From assembly GCA_038257155.1 (NCBI GenBank), contig JBBSJP010000012.1:1-64000 (forward strand): DNA of 64,000 bases, in the 5' to 3' direction. The notes under the pieces are model-generated. The model made no database searches. It was not told where the DNA came from and was given only the letters and a program-made list of their open reading frames with translations. Made by a program: the position numbers and the translations under genes. This DNA is from JANJTY01 sp038257155 (GTDB taxonomy: Bacteria > Pseudomonadota > Gammaproteobacteria > Xanthomonadales > Xanthomonadaceae). Shown one piece after another: positions 17,537-26,213 of the stretch (position 1 is the first letter of the stretch; each line of letters opens with the position of its first letter).

Positions 17537-18988
17537 TTACGCCAGTGCCTGCGCCATCGCCTCTGACCAGCGCCGATAGCGCTGTGCAAGCACCGGGTTC
17601 GAACCGGGCAGAAACAAACGACTGCCGGGTCCATCGGCAGCCTTGTGCGCTGCGCCGAGCAGCACGGCAACTCCCAATGCGGTGGCTTCGTGTTCGGCAG
17701 GGCGCAGCACCGGATGGCCACTCAGATCAGCCACGGCCTGACACAGTGCATCGGCGCGCGCCAGACCACCACTGACCAGAATGCGCTGCGCTGCCCGGCA
17801 TTGGCGTTGCATGGCGTCCAGGTTGCGCTGGATCAGGAAGACGATGCTTTCGGCCACGATGGCAAGAGCCAGGGCGGGCTCGGGTTGCGCCTTGGCGATG
17901 AAACCGGATGCGAGATCGTGGCGCCAATCCGGTGAGCCCAATCCACCCACTGCATTGAGGAACAACGGCGCTTCCGACGTGAGCTGCAACAAGCCATCCA
18001 GGCCGTGTCCATCGGGCGCGTTTGGCGCGCTCGTATTCGAAAGGCTGCCACCATCACCGCCGCTGGCAAACAGATCCAGCGCCGTGGCTGCACCATTCAC
18101 CGTGCCTTCCATCGCGCGCCAGGGCTCGGCTGGCAGCGGGTTCTCCAGCAGTGGCGGAAGCGCGCGTTCCGCTCCTGGCACCCGTTGCAGAAAGGCACCC
18201 GTGCCAAGGTTGAGATACAGGGTGTCGGCATCGGGTGCGCCAAAGGCGAAGGGCACGGCCGATTGGTCACCGGTCACCAGTCGCAGTGGCAGGTCGCCGA
18301 TACACAAACGACCAAAGTCGGAAAGCGCCGGCTGCACCTGCGGCAGCACCTCCATCGGCATGCCAAAGCACTTCAGCAGCCAGGGATCCCATGCGCGCGT
18401 CTCCCGGTTCAGCAGCAGGCTGCGCGAGGCATTGATGGCATCCAACAACGGCTGTTCGGCTCGGGTCAGACCCTGCACCAGAAAGGCAGCCAACGGGCCC
18501 GCGACCAGATCGTTTTGCTGCCGGGCGGCCACGGCGGCAGCATTGTTCTGCAGGCTCCAGCGCAGTTTGCTGGCGCCGTAGTGGGCATTGACCACCAGGC
18601 CGGTACGGCGCTCAATCTCGGCGATCTCGGCCGCGTCGGTGGGCAGCAGGTGAGCCGCGCGACGATCCTGCCAACCCAGTACCGCACCCAGTGGCGTGAT
18701 GCTGCCGCGGCGCCAGCACAGGATCGGCGAACGCTGGGTGGCAAGGCCTGCTGCGCGGATATGCAGCCCCGGCTCCTCGCAGGCCCGCGTCACGACCCGC
18801 AGCAGCGAGTCGAGCAGGGCCTGTGCATCCTGTTCAGCCTTCGCGCCCTCCGCCTGGATCGGTACCCGGTCCTCGTGAATGGCCAGAATCTGCCCATCAT
18901 CAGCACCGACCAGCATGGCGCGACTGCCGTGTCCGCCCTGATCCAGCGCGAGCACGGCATCGGTCTTGCGGATCGCGCTACTCACCAT
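17537..18988 (-). CDS. FGGY-family carbohydrate kinase
   Basis: The N-terminal phosphate-1 motif of the actin/hexokinase fold is seen as LALDQGGHGSRAMLV. The middle GLATQRSPILCW segment and the C-terminal RILVSGGLARADALCQAVADL segment are typical of FGGY kinases such as glycerol kinase and xylulokinase. The 483-residue length is usual. These enzymes phosphorylate a sugar or polyol using ATP in the cytoplasm. The DQGGHG sequence replaces the more usual DQGTTS, so glycerol kinase itself is unlikely; the substrate is not predicted. No transporter or sugar operon surrounds it. It shares strand with the kinase gene downstream but with a gap of 105 bp. Confidence 0.85.
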   Translation of the reverse strand: MVSSAIRKTDAVLALDQGGHGSRAMLVGADDGQILAIHEDRVPIQAEGAKAEQDAQALLDSLLRVVTRACEEPGLHIRAAGLATQRSPILCWRRGSITPLGAVLGWQDRRAAHLLPTDAAEIAEIERRTGLVVNAHYGASKLRWSLQNNAAAVAARQQNDLVAGPLAAFLVQGLTRAEQPLLDAINASRSLLLNRETRAWDPWLLKCFGMPMEVLPQVQPALSDFGRLCIGDLPLRLVTGDQSAVPFAFGAPDADTLYLNLGTGAFLQRVPGAERALPPLLENPLPAEPWRAMEGTVNGAATALDLFASGGDGGSLSNTSAPNAPDGHGLDGLLQLTSEAPLFLNAVGGLGSPDWRHDLASGFIAKAQPEPALALAIVAESIVFLIQRNLDAMQRQCRAAQRILVSGGLARADALCQAVADLSGHPVLRPAEHEATALGVAVLLGAAHKAADGPGSRLFLPGSNPVLAQRYRRWSEAMAQALA

Positions 18989-19129
18989 CCAGGCCCAGAA
19001 GCGATCAGGCTGATGACGGACTCAGACATCGGGCTCTCGCAGGCGGCCACTGCCGGCACGCGGCGCTTGCCTTCGGTCCCGGCCACGATCACGTACATGC
19101 CAGTGGTCCGGGCTTTTGGCGTATCGGCC

Positions 19130-19987
19130 CTACGACTTTGGCTTGAGCTTGCGCGTACGCGGCATCCCCACGGATTTCTTCGCGGCGGGCGCCTTCGTTG
19201 CCACCGTGCTCGCTGCGCGACGGACCGTGCGGGGTTTGGCCGACGGCGACTTGTCGACAGGCGCGGCCGGTGCCTTGGCGCGCGAGGCAGGCGGCGCTGT
19301 CTTGCTCGCGCTGCGGCGGGCAGAAGGCTTCTTCGCCGCAGCCTTGTTGCCCTGCTTCTCCTTGGCTTCTGGCTCAACGTCGCCTTCGATGCGCACATCG
19401 GCCGCGAACAGCTGCATCGACGCATCCGCCACCCGGCCGGTGTCGACGAAGACATAGCCCGCCACACCCGCTGCGCCCAGCAGTGGTACCCAACGGGTGA
19501 CCAGGCGCGACGCACTGCGCTGCATGATGCGGAGAGTGATCTTGTTGGCGATGCCATACAGCGCCGAAAGCGGCGCTCGCCGCACCACGTAGCGCTGCCC
19601 GATTCGCACCACCAGATCCTGAAAGACCTTGGCGTTGTTGTGGCTGAACAGGCAATACAGCATCTGTTCGCGCCCCAGCGCGTCGGGCTTGCCGTAGGCG
19701 CCGGCAATATCGGCCACCATCTGCGCCTGGATCCGCCACACCGCATAGAGTTCCGGCGCTATGGTCAGCCAGCCCAGGGGCCCCGGCGGAAGCGCCAGCG
19801 CACCCGCTGCGGCCGCGGCCTTGCCGGAAGCGAGTCGCGCGATGCTGCGCGCGCGCTTTTCTGGCTGGGCACTGCGCGGCTCACGTGCGGTGGGAATATC
19901 TCCGACGACATCCAGCAGCCTGTCGACCAGACCCGACAGGGCTGCGCGGGTCTGCGAGGATTCGTCGTTCGATGCTTGCTTTGTCAT
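19130..19987 (-). CDS. EcsC-like protein with a lysine/alanine/proline-rich tail
   Basis: Start at 19987 is chosen for the GGGAGAG upstream and because the longer frame ahead of it has no coding character. Residues about 20-190 resemble EcsC-type membrane-associated domains: a hydrophobic ALPPGPLGWLTIAPELYAVW helix, a QMVADIAGAYGK segment and a glycine-rich LLGAAGVAGYVFVD helix. Residues about 205-285 are a highly basic, low-complexity tail of KKPSARR, AKAPAAP and KPRTVRRA units like histone H1 or AlgP C-termini. EcsC function is poorly known. The tail could bind nucleic acid or anionic polymer; that is inference. Confidence 0.55.
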   Translation of the reverse strand: MTKQASNDESSQTRAALSGLVDRLLDVVGDIPTAREPRSAQPEKRARSIARLASGKAAAAAGALALPPGPLGWLTIAPELYAVWRIQAQMVADIAGAYGKPDALGREQMLYCLFSHNNAKVFQDLVVRIGQRYVVRRAPLSALYGIANKITLRIMQRSASRLVTRWVPLLGAAGVAGYVFVDTGRVADASMQLFAADVRIEGDVEPEAKEKQGNKAAAKKPSARRSASKTAPPASRAKAPAAPVDKSPSAKPRTVRRAASTVATKAPAAKKSVGMPRTRKLKPKS

Positions 19988-20166
19988 TGTCGTTCTCTCC
20001 CGGCCACGAGCTACCAGCGTAGCAGGCCGATGAGGTCCTGCACGGCAAATTGGCCCAGGGATGGAACGAACCAGGCGGTGGTTCTGTCCGAGTTCAGACA
20101 AGCAGCCTGCAACCGTTGCCCTGATGCCTGCATCTTCTTGTGCACACTTCCCCAAGGACCGCTGCG

Positions 20167-21597
20167 ATGACCCGTCTGCTTGCCCTGTTGCTTTACTGCT
20201 GCGTGCCGCTCCTGGCGATGGCGCAGGCCTCGCCGCCGTCCGCTTCTGACGCCCTGGCCACCGAAAAAACCGTGGCGCCGGAGACGGATCCCGCTCGACA
20301 GGCGTTGAACGCATGGCTGGCGGCCTTCAATGCCAACGACCGCACGCAGCTTGAGGCCTTCCGCGATCGTTACCACCCGACGATGGATGTCGATGGGATG
20401 CTCGGCTTTCGCCAGGGCACCGGCGGATTCCGGCTGCTCCGGTACGAACCGTCCGAGCCCGGTTCTTCGCAGGCGCTGATGCAGGAACTGGATTCCGACA
20501 CCATCGCGCGCGCGCAGGTGACGATCAAGACGGGCGCGCCGCTGGCCCTGGATATCCGGGCTATCGAAGCGCCCGACGACCTACGCACTCCGCGTCTGGA
20601 ACAGGGCGCGGCGATCGATGCACTGGCCGCGAAGGCCGAAGCGATGGCCACGCAGGACGCCTTCGCCGGTGTGCTGCTGGTGGCGCGCGGCGACGCGTTG
20701 CTGCTGCAGCGCGCCTGGGGCCTGGCGGATCGCGAGGCCGGCACAGCGGTTGCGCTCGACACCAAGTTCCGGCTTGGGTCCATGAACAAGATGTTCACCG
20801 CGGTGGCCACGCTGCAGTTGGTGCAGGCCGGCAAGCTGTCGCTGGACGGCAGTGTGGGCCAGTACCTGCCGGGCTATCCAAACGCCGAGATCGCCAAAGT
20901 CACGATCCGCCAGCTGCTCACGCATTCCGGCGGAACCGGTGACTTCTTCGGCCCGGAGTTCGACGCGCAGCGTCTATCGCTGAAAACGCACGCTGACTAC
21001 CTGCGCCTGTTCGGCGCGCGCGGGCCCGACCATACGCCTGGCAAGGAGTACCGCTACAGCAACTACGGTTTCCTGCTGCTGGGCAACATCATCGAACAGG
21101 TCAGCGGCCAGTCCTACTACGACTACGTGGACCAGCACATCTTCGCCACGGCTGGCATGCGCGACAGCGGTTCCTTGCCCGAGGACGAGACAGTGCCTGG
21201 TCGCGCTCGGGCCTACACGCGCACGGACGCTGGCGCGCCATGGACCGACGCCTCCGACACCTTGCCGTACCGCGGCACCTCGGCCGGTGGCGGTTACAGC
21301 ACCGCGGGCGACCTGCTGAAATTTGCGCAGGCGCTGCAGTCTGGCCGGCTGCTGTCGCCGCAACTGCTGGCCGAAGCCACGCGCGAGCAAGGCCCGCGCT
21401 ACGGCTACGGATTCGGGGCCAGCGAGGAGCAGGGTGTGCCCCGTTACGGGCACGGCGGCGGCGCGCCGGGCATGAACGGGGAGCTGCTCATCTTCCCGAC
21501 CCTGGACATGGTGGTAATTGGTCTGGGCAATGTCGATCCGCCCGCAGTCTCGCGGCTGGTCGAGTACTACCAGGTGCGGATGCCGCTGGCGAAGTAG
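20167..21597 (+). CDS. Exported serine hydrolase with N-terminal extension
   Basis: MTRLLALLLYCCVPLLAMAQ is a Sec signal peptide; the ATG at 20167 is chosen over an upstream in-frame ATG because it opens this signal. Residues about 35-130 form a small alpha/beta domain (AWLAAFNANDRTQLEAFRDRY) seen ahead of some beta-lactamase-family hydrolases. The catalytic domain follows with SMNK as SxxK, YSNYG as the YxN motif and HGGGAPG near the end. The 476-residue chain lacks a C-terminal extra domain. It is likely an esterase or peptidase, not a classical beta-lactamase, but sequence alone cannot settle it. Confidence 0.82.
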   Translation: MTRLLALLLYCCVPLLAMAQASPPSASDALATEKTVAPETDPARQALNAWLAAFNANDRTQLEAFRDRYHPTMDVDGMLGFRQGTGGFRLLRYEPSEPGSSQALMQELDSDTIARAQVTIKTGAPLALDIRAIEAPDDLRTPRLEQGAAIDALAAKAEAMATQDAFAGVLLVARGDALLLQRAWGLADREAGTAVALDTKFRLGSMNKMFTAVATLQLVQAGKLSLDGSVGQYLPGYPNAEIAKVTIRQLLTHSGGTGDFFGPEFDAQRLSLKTHADYLRLFGARGPDHTPGKEYRYSNYGFLLLGNIIEQVSGQSYYDYVDQHIFATAGMRDSGSLPEDETVPGRARAYTRTDAGAPWTDASDTLPYRGTSAGGGYSTAGDLLKFAQALQSGRLLSPQLLAEATREQGPRYGYGFGASEEQGVPRYGHGGGAPGMNGELLIFPTLDMVVIGLGNVDPPAVSRLVEYYQVRMPLAK

Positions 21598-21744
21598 CAG
21601 CCTTTTCACTGCGGCAACATTGGTCTGCTTCGTGCGGCAACGCCTGGACGCGGTCTGCACTGACGCCTAGTGTTGGCGTTGGATGTCTCTTTCCGCGACG
21701 CGCCGTCGGCGCGCTTGCGACAAGGGACCGAAGGAGGTTGCGGG

Positions 21745-22278
21745 ATGAAGCACCCTATGGCACTGACCGGAGAAGCATCCGACCATAAACTTGTCGGACT
21801 GGTTGATGACGAAGCTGCGGCGCATGAACTGGCCGCGGCTGTGCGGCTAGGCACCGGCTTGAATGCGGCCCAGGTGCGATTGCTCCACCCAGGCGATGAC
21901 AGCGTCGGCCGGGCACTGGAACCAGAAAGTCGCGGCATCAAGCACACGATCATTCGGGCACATCTCTGGTTCGCACTGGCTGGCACGGTCGTTGGCATCC
22001 TGGCGTTCGCGATCATGATCGCCCTGGGCGTGCAGTTCATCGTGCTGAGTCCCTGGTGGTCGGCTTTTCTGCTAACCGGATTCGGCGCGCTGGGCGGCCT
22101 GATGCTGGGCGGGGCAGTTGCGCTTCGGCCGGATCACTCTCCCTACATTTCGGCTTCACGCGAGGCCTTGCGCCAGGGCAGGCACGCGATCGTGGTACAT
22201 GCCACCAGCATCGACGAGCTCGACCATGCCGAAGCCATACTCAAGGCGAGCGGCGGCGAAACCGTTCGCACCCTCTAG
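21745..22278 (+). CDS. Small two-span membrane protein, unknown function
   Basis: AAGGAGG seven bases before the ATG sets the start. The 177-residue protein has a cytoplasmic N-terminal part (KLVGLVDDEAAAHELAAAV) that looks like a ferredoxin-fold stress-protein domain, then two strong membrane helices (about 82-125) and a C-terminal domain repeating the same kind of motif (AIVVHATSIDELDHAEAIL). Proteins of this layout are often annotated as hypothetical or general-stress-like. No partner is adjacent. The N- and C-terminal halves may be related to each other. Confidence 0.6.
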   Translation: MKHPMALTGEASDHKLVGLVDDEAAAHELAAAVRLGTGLNAAQVRLLHPGDDSVGRALEPESRGIKHTIIRAHLWFALAGTVVGILAFAIMIALGVQFIVLSPWWSAFLLTGFGALGGLMLGGAVALRPDHSPYISASREALRQGRHAIVVHATSIDELDHAEAILKASGGETVRTL

Positions 22279-22960
22279 TCTGGCCCGCGCGGCCGGGATG
22301 TCGGGCCAGACGGAGGAGTGGGCACCACTGAACGCCCCGCGTTACAGCATCGGGGAATCAAGGAGCTCGGGGCTTCGAAGTCAGCACGCATGGCACAGCT
22401 AAGCAACGCGTGGCCTGGCTGTTCGCCAACGCACCGAATCTGCTGTCGACTGGTGCCTATTCTGGTTCTCCCATCCAGAGGGCGCTCCCATGCCATTCGA
22501 TACCGCTCAGGTGTCTCCGGAATCCCGCACGCGGGATCGATTGACTCGCCGCAGCAGTGGGTCCGGCGAATTCGTGCCGAGGCCACTGGCCTTGAATCTG
22601 CGTGCCGACATCGGCGTACGGGTCGCGAGACCGCTGCAGAAGGCACCGCGCACGGAGCAAGAGGCCTGCTGGAGATTCCTGGATCGCGCTGCCGGCCGCA
22701 GCCGCTGATCCGGGAGCGGGACGGGTCTGCATCAGCAAGGCAAAAGCTGCGCCCGGCTGTCCTGCAAAGCGAACAGGCCACGCGTCTATTCCGTTGTGGC
22801 TGGGCCGCACCGTCGGATGGCTCGGCGACGCGCCGTTGCCGCGAAGCACCACAGGCGCATGGCAGCGCGCGGCGCTGAAGCGGCCCTATGTGCTCCAGCG
22901 AACGGAAGCACCAAAGTTGTCGTTGCAAGGTGACGGTCTCGACGCGCCCAAGGACCCGGC
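22279..22960. other. Gene-poor stretch of about 680 bases
   Basis: Several frames are open on both strands, the longest being 22318-22878 on the plus strand and 22275-22928 on the minus strand, but their products are arginine-rich, low in hydrophobic core and resemble no family. A 72-codon frame at 22490-22708 starts with an acceptable ATG but has no clear ribosome-binding site. I see no RNA gene or repeat. The stretch may be a decayed gene or a regulatory region. Confidence 0.5.
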
Positions 22961-23323
22961 ATGGAACCGCACTCGCTGATCTTCACCGCCGTGGTCCTGT
23001 TCGCGCTGGCCGCCGTCGGCGGCCTGCTGATGGCTGGCATGCGCATGCGCGGGACGCCGCGACCACCAGCGTGGCTTGCAATGGGCCATGGCCTGCTCGC
23101 CGCGGCCGGACTGACGCTGCTGATCTACGCAGCGTGCACCGTGGGCGTGGCCAGCATCGTCCTGCTCGCCATCGGCCTGCTGCTTGCCGCCGCGGTGGGC
23201 GGAGTGATCATGAACCTGTTGTTCCATGTCAAGGGCTTGCCCCTGCCGCTGCCGCTGATGGCTGCGCACGCCGTGCTTGCCGTCGTGGCGCTCGCGCTGC
23301 TGCTCGTCCACCTGTACGCGTAG
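22961..23323 (+). CDS. Small four-helix membrane protein
   Basis: The 120-residue protein is almost entirely four hydrophobic helices, separated by short loops with MRMRGTPRPP and LLFHVKGLPLPLP. AAGGA lies six bases upstream of the ATG. I recognise no family beyond small integral membrane proteins. The last helix ends LLLVHLYA. No operon partner is close. Confidence 0.6.
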   Translation: MEPHSLIFTAVVLFALAAVGGLLMAGMRMRGTPRPPAWLAMGHGLLAAAGLTLLIYAACTVGVASIVLLAIGLLLAAAVGGVIMNLLFHVKGLPLPLPLMAAHAVLAVVALALLLVHLYA

Positions 23324-23506
23324 ACAGTTTGTGTCTCCGTGCCTCCTTGGCAGCCCGAGGCTCGCCTGTGGATCTGAGTTGGTCCTTGCGTCAATGAGCC
23401 AGCGGCCCACTTGCGAGCGGGGTCAGTGCGATTGCAGACAGAAGCCATCACGACTCTCGCACCATGATCCGCAGTCTGCTTGAGGCATGCGACCAGTCTT
23501 GCGTGC

Positions 23507-24133
23507 GTGAGTAACGAATCAGTCATTCAATACGTTATCGACGCAAGCGATGAGATCTGCTTCGTCGGGCTGTCGTGGCATCCGTTTGCGATGGCAAACG
23601 ACGGAGAAGATCTCGCGGGATCCAAGGTACTTGGTCGGTCACTATGGAATTTCATTGCGGATGAACCAACACGCCAGCTTTACCGGCAGATTGTCGCGCG
23701 GGTTCGTCAAGGCAGAAACACGCGGTTTACCTTTCGTTGCGATAGCCCATCCTGTCGGCGACTACTGGAGATGAGCATAAGGGCCAGGCCAGATCGAGTT
23801 GTCGAGTTCGAGACACGTGTCCTGAGCGCGGAGCCTCGCGAGCCAGCAGTCTTGCTCGCACTGGGCAGTGCACGTTCAGCTGATCTGCTTCGTCTGTGCG
23901 CGTGGTGCAATCGGATCAATGTGGGTTCCGGTTCCAACCTCTGGCTCGAAGTGGAGGAAGCGACCGCGCGGCTGATGCTCTTCGAACGTGATCAGGTGCC
24001 GCAGTTGTCGCACGGTATCTGCGAGGAGTGCCTGGAAACGATGTTGAGCGCGCTGGCATCGGCGCACCCGTGCACCACAGCGGAAGTCCACGGCCACAGA
24101 CGCGAAGGAGGTCTTCGGCTGCCTGGCGCTTGA
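23507..24133 (+). CDS. PAS-like domain protein with a C-terminal four-cysteine site
   Basis: Residues about 10-110 have a PAS-like outline (VIQYVIDASDEICFVGLSW, GRSLWNFIADEPTRQLYRQIV, LEMSIRARPD). Residues about 125-190 hold CAWC and then CEEC about 40 residues later, a plausible zinc site. There is no kinase, cyclase or DNA-binding domain, so it may act as a stand-alone sensor or adaptor. GTG at 23507 (giving VSNESVIQY) is chosen because the PAS strand begins there; TTG at 23480 is possible. Base composition is slightly less GC-rich than its neighbours. Confidence 0.6.
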   Translation: MSNESVIQYVIDASDEICFVGLSWHPFAMANDGEDLAGSKVLGRSLWNFIADEPTRQLYRQIVARVRQGRNTRFTFRCDSPSCRRLLEMSIRARPDRVVEFETRVLSAEPREPAVLLALGSARSADLLRLCAWCNRINVGSGSNLWLEVEEATARLMLFERDQVPQLSHGICEECLETMLSALASAHPCTTAEVHGHRREGGLRLPGA

Positions 24134-24294
24134 TGCATTCTCCATCGTCATGGGCAGCTGCTTGCTGCTAATCTGCCCACTCATTGCGCTGCCGTGGGCG
24201 GCGCGCACCCCTCGTCGAGAGGCGCTGCAGCGGACAAGTCCGCGACGCTCGACGGTGGTTTGTAGGGTAAGGGCGCCTCGCAAGAGGACAATCC

Positions 24295-25020
24295 ATGAAG
24301 AGTTCTCGAAACGACACGCCTGTCGGTCGCGTCGTGGGTTTGTGGCGCTATCCGGTCAAGTCAATGGGCGCGGAGACGCTGGCGCAGGCCGACGTTTCGT
24401 GGCACGGCCTTGCGGGTGATCGGCGCTGGGCATTCGTGCGAAACGGCGATTCGAAAAGCGGCTTCCCCTGGCTGACACTACGTGACCGCGGCGACATGGG
24501 CCACTACACGCCGTCATTCGTCGATCCTGCTCGCCCCGACAAGTCGCCGACCGTAGTACGTACGCCGTCAGACGCCCTGCTTGATGTTACGGACCCGGCG
24601 CTGGCCGAGGAACTGCGTCCCGAAGGCGCCCGGCCGATCAAGTACGATCGCGGCGTGTTCGATACCTTTCCCCTGTCGCTGATCACGACCCAGACCATCG
24701 AGCGACTGGCGCAGACTGTTGGCATGCCGCTGGATGTTCGGCGCTTTCGCCCGAACATCCTGGTCGAGGCAACCGATGCCACGGACTTTCCCGAGGACCG
24801 CTGGGTGGGTCGAATTCTGCGTGTCGGCACCCTACGCATGCGGGTCGACAAGCGCGACGGCCGCTGCGTGGTGATCACCATCGATCCTGTCACAACCGAG
24901 CGGACCCCCACGATCCTTCGTGCGGTGGCCAGCGAGCGCCAGGGTTGCCTGGGCGTCTACGGCTCGACAGTCGAGCCCGGCTGCATTGCGCTGGGCGATG
25001 CCGTGATCCTCGAACCGTGA
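24295..25020 (+). CDS. MOSC domain-containing protein
   Basis: The N-terminal beta-barrel segment GLWRYPVKSMGAE and the C-terminal MOSC region (RRFRPNILVEA, DGRCVVITIDP, GCLGVYGSTVEPG) identify this family. Members bind a sulfur or molybdenum-cofactor-related ligand, and the conserved cysteine in GRCVVITIDP (about residue 200) is the likely reactive residue. The 241-residue length is normal. AGAGGA precedes the ATG by eight bases. A three-copy 14-bp tandem repeat straddles the stop codon (about 25002-25043). No molybdoenzyme lies next to it. Confidence 0.85.
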   Translation: MKSSRNDTPVGRVVGLWRYPVKSMGAETLAQADVSWHGLAGDRRWAFVRNGDSKSGFPWLTLRDRGDMGHYTPSFVDPARPDKSPTVVRTPSDALLDVTDPALAEELRPEGARPIKYDRGVFDTFPLSLITTQTIERLAQTVGMPLDVRRFRPNILVEATDATDFPEDRWVGRILRVGTLRMRVDKRDGRCVVITIDPVTTERTPTILRAVASERQGCLGVYGSTVEPGCIALGDAVILEP

Positions 25021-25043
25021 TTCTCGAACCGTGATCCTCGAAG
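25002..25043 (+). repeat. Three-copy 14-bp tandem repeat over the MOSC stop codon
   Basis: The unit CGTGATCCTCGAAC recurs at 25002, 25016 and 25030, the second with one substitution and the third with one terminal change. The first copy encodes the last residues of the MOSC protein and the second begins at its stop. Because 14 is not a multiple of three, copy-number change would shift the reading frame at the C-terminus. Confidence 0.75.
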
Positions 25044-25070
25044 CACAGCTTGCCTAGGTTGGGATTCCCC

Positions 25071-26213
25071 ATGAGCCGGCGAAATCCGATGCAGCCGCAC
25101 AGCACAGGCGCGCGACAGCCACGCACCGGCTTGGCCCTCGGGCTGCTACTGTTCTGCGTCGCGCCGGCGGTTGCCGCGCCGATCGGCGAGGCCCTGGGCT
25201 GGCACGAACTACCCGACACCCGTTTGCGGCCACATTGTCCGAGCGCCGCCGAGTATCCGGACGTGATCGGGTCCGGCGGCTGCAACTCGGTCACCGAAGC
25301 CTGGGGCGGGGCTGCATTCGACACCGACGGCAATCGAATGCTGCTGACCGGTGGCGGCCACGCTGACTGGGGCGGCAACGAGGTCTACGAGCTGGACCTC
25401 GACAGCGGCATGATGCGGCGCCTCAACAATCCCAGCTATCCGATCCGCGACGGCTGCCTGTTCGACAGCGTGTACGTCGATGGCCGACCGGTCTCGCGCC
25501 ACACCTACAACCATCTCGAGTATCTGCCGGACGCGGACCTGCTGTTCCTGTTCGGCGGCTCGCGCTGGTATTGCGGCTATTTCGGCGACGACACCTGGAC
25601 CTTCGATCCGGCGCTCGATTCCTGGACACAGCGCTCCGACGTCGACGCGCCGGATGCCAACTTCGGCACCGGCACGGTGCGCGATCCCGTCAGCGGCCTG
25701 ATCTACGCCCACGATGTCTACCGCTTGCGTTCCTACGATCCGGTGCAGCACACCTGGAGCATTCGCAGCAACAACCCTGGCAGCCTGAGTGCGTACAAGC
25801 AGGCAGTGATCGATCCGGTGCGGCGACGTTATCTGATCTATACCGCCGGTACCCGGCGGCTGTACTGGTACGACATCAGCGCCAGCAGCGGCATGCTCAC
25901 GATGCAGACCCTGGACACCCTGAGCTGCAGTTTCATGGATGAGGATGCCGCGGGCTGGGTCTACGAACCGCAGCTCGATCGCCTGGTGGCGTGGAACGAC
26001 GGCGACAGCGTGCAACTGCTCAATCCGGACACCGGCGAATGCAGCACGCAGACGTTTCCCGGCGGCCCCACGGCCACCGCCACCGGCACCTATGGGCGCT
26101 TTCGCTACGCTGCCCGCAGCGGCGTGATCCTGTCGTGCAACCGCATTGACGACAATTGCTTCGTGCTGCGTCTGGTGCCGTCCGCGAGGGTGTTCGCCAA
26201 TGGCTTCGAATGA
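25071..26213 (+). CDS. Secreted kelch/galactose-oxidase-like propeller with DGFE-type tail
   Basis: ATG at 25071 opens a signal peptide ending near APAVA-APIG. The 380-residue chain is a six- or seven-bladed propeller with kelch-like turns: GGGHADWGGNEVYELDL, LLFLFGGSRWY, DDTWTFDPALDSW and YDPVQHTWSI. No copper-radical residues of galactose oxidase are recognisable, so a binding role is likelier. The tail VFANGFE (26190-26210) is the final seven residues. The start codon of the next gene lies inside this tail-coding sequence, so the two genes are translationally coupled. Upstream longer starts use TTG and are less likely. Confidence 0.8.
   Translation: MSRRNPMQPHSTGARQPRTGLALGLLLFCVAPAVAAPIGEALGWHELPDTRLRPHCPSAAEYPDVIGSGGCNSVTEAWGGAAFDTDGNRMLLTGGGHADWGGNEVYELDLDSGMMRRLNNPSYPIRDGCLFDSVYVDGRPVSRHTYNHLEYLPDADLLFLFGGSRWYCGYFGDDTWTFDPALDSWTQRSDVDAPDANFGTGTVRDPVSGLIYAHDVYRLRSYDPVQHTWSIRSNNPGSLSAYKQAVIDPVRRRYLIYTAGTRRLYWYDISASSGMLTMQTLDTLSCSFMDEDAAGWVYEPQLDRLVAWNDGDSVQLLNPDTGECSTQTFPGGPTATATGTYGRFRYAARSGVILSCNRIDDNCFVLRLVPSARVFANGFE

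Noticed and set aside
18005..20170. A 721-codon plus-strand frame across the FGGY kinase and EcsC-like genes
   Set aside because: It runs antisense to two credible genes and across their intergenic gap, and its product has no recognisable motif.
22318..22878. Frames in the gene-poor gap, up to 186 codons
   Set aside because: They are arginine-rich with no hydrophobic core and no ribosome-binding site.
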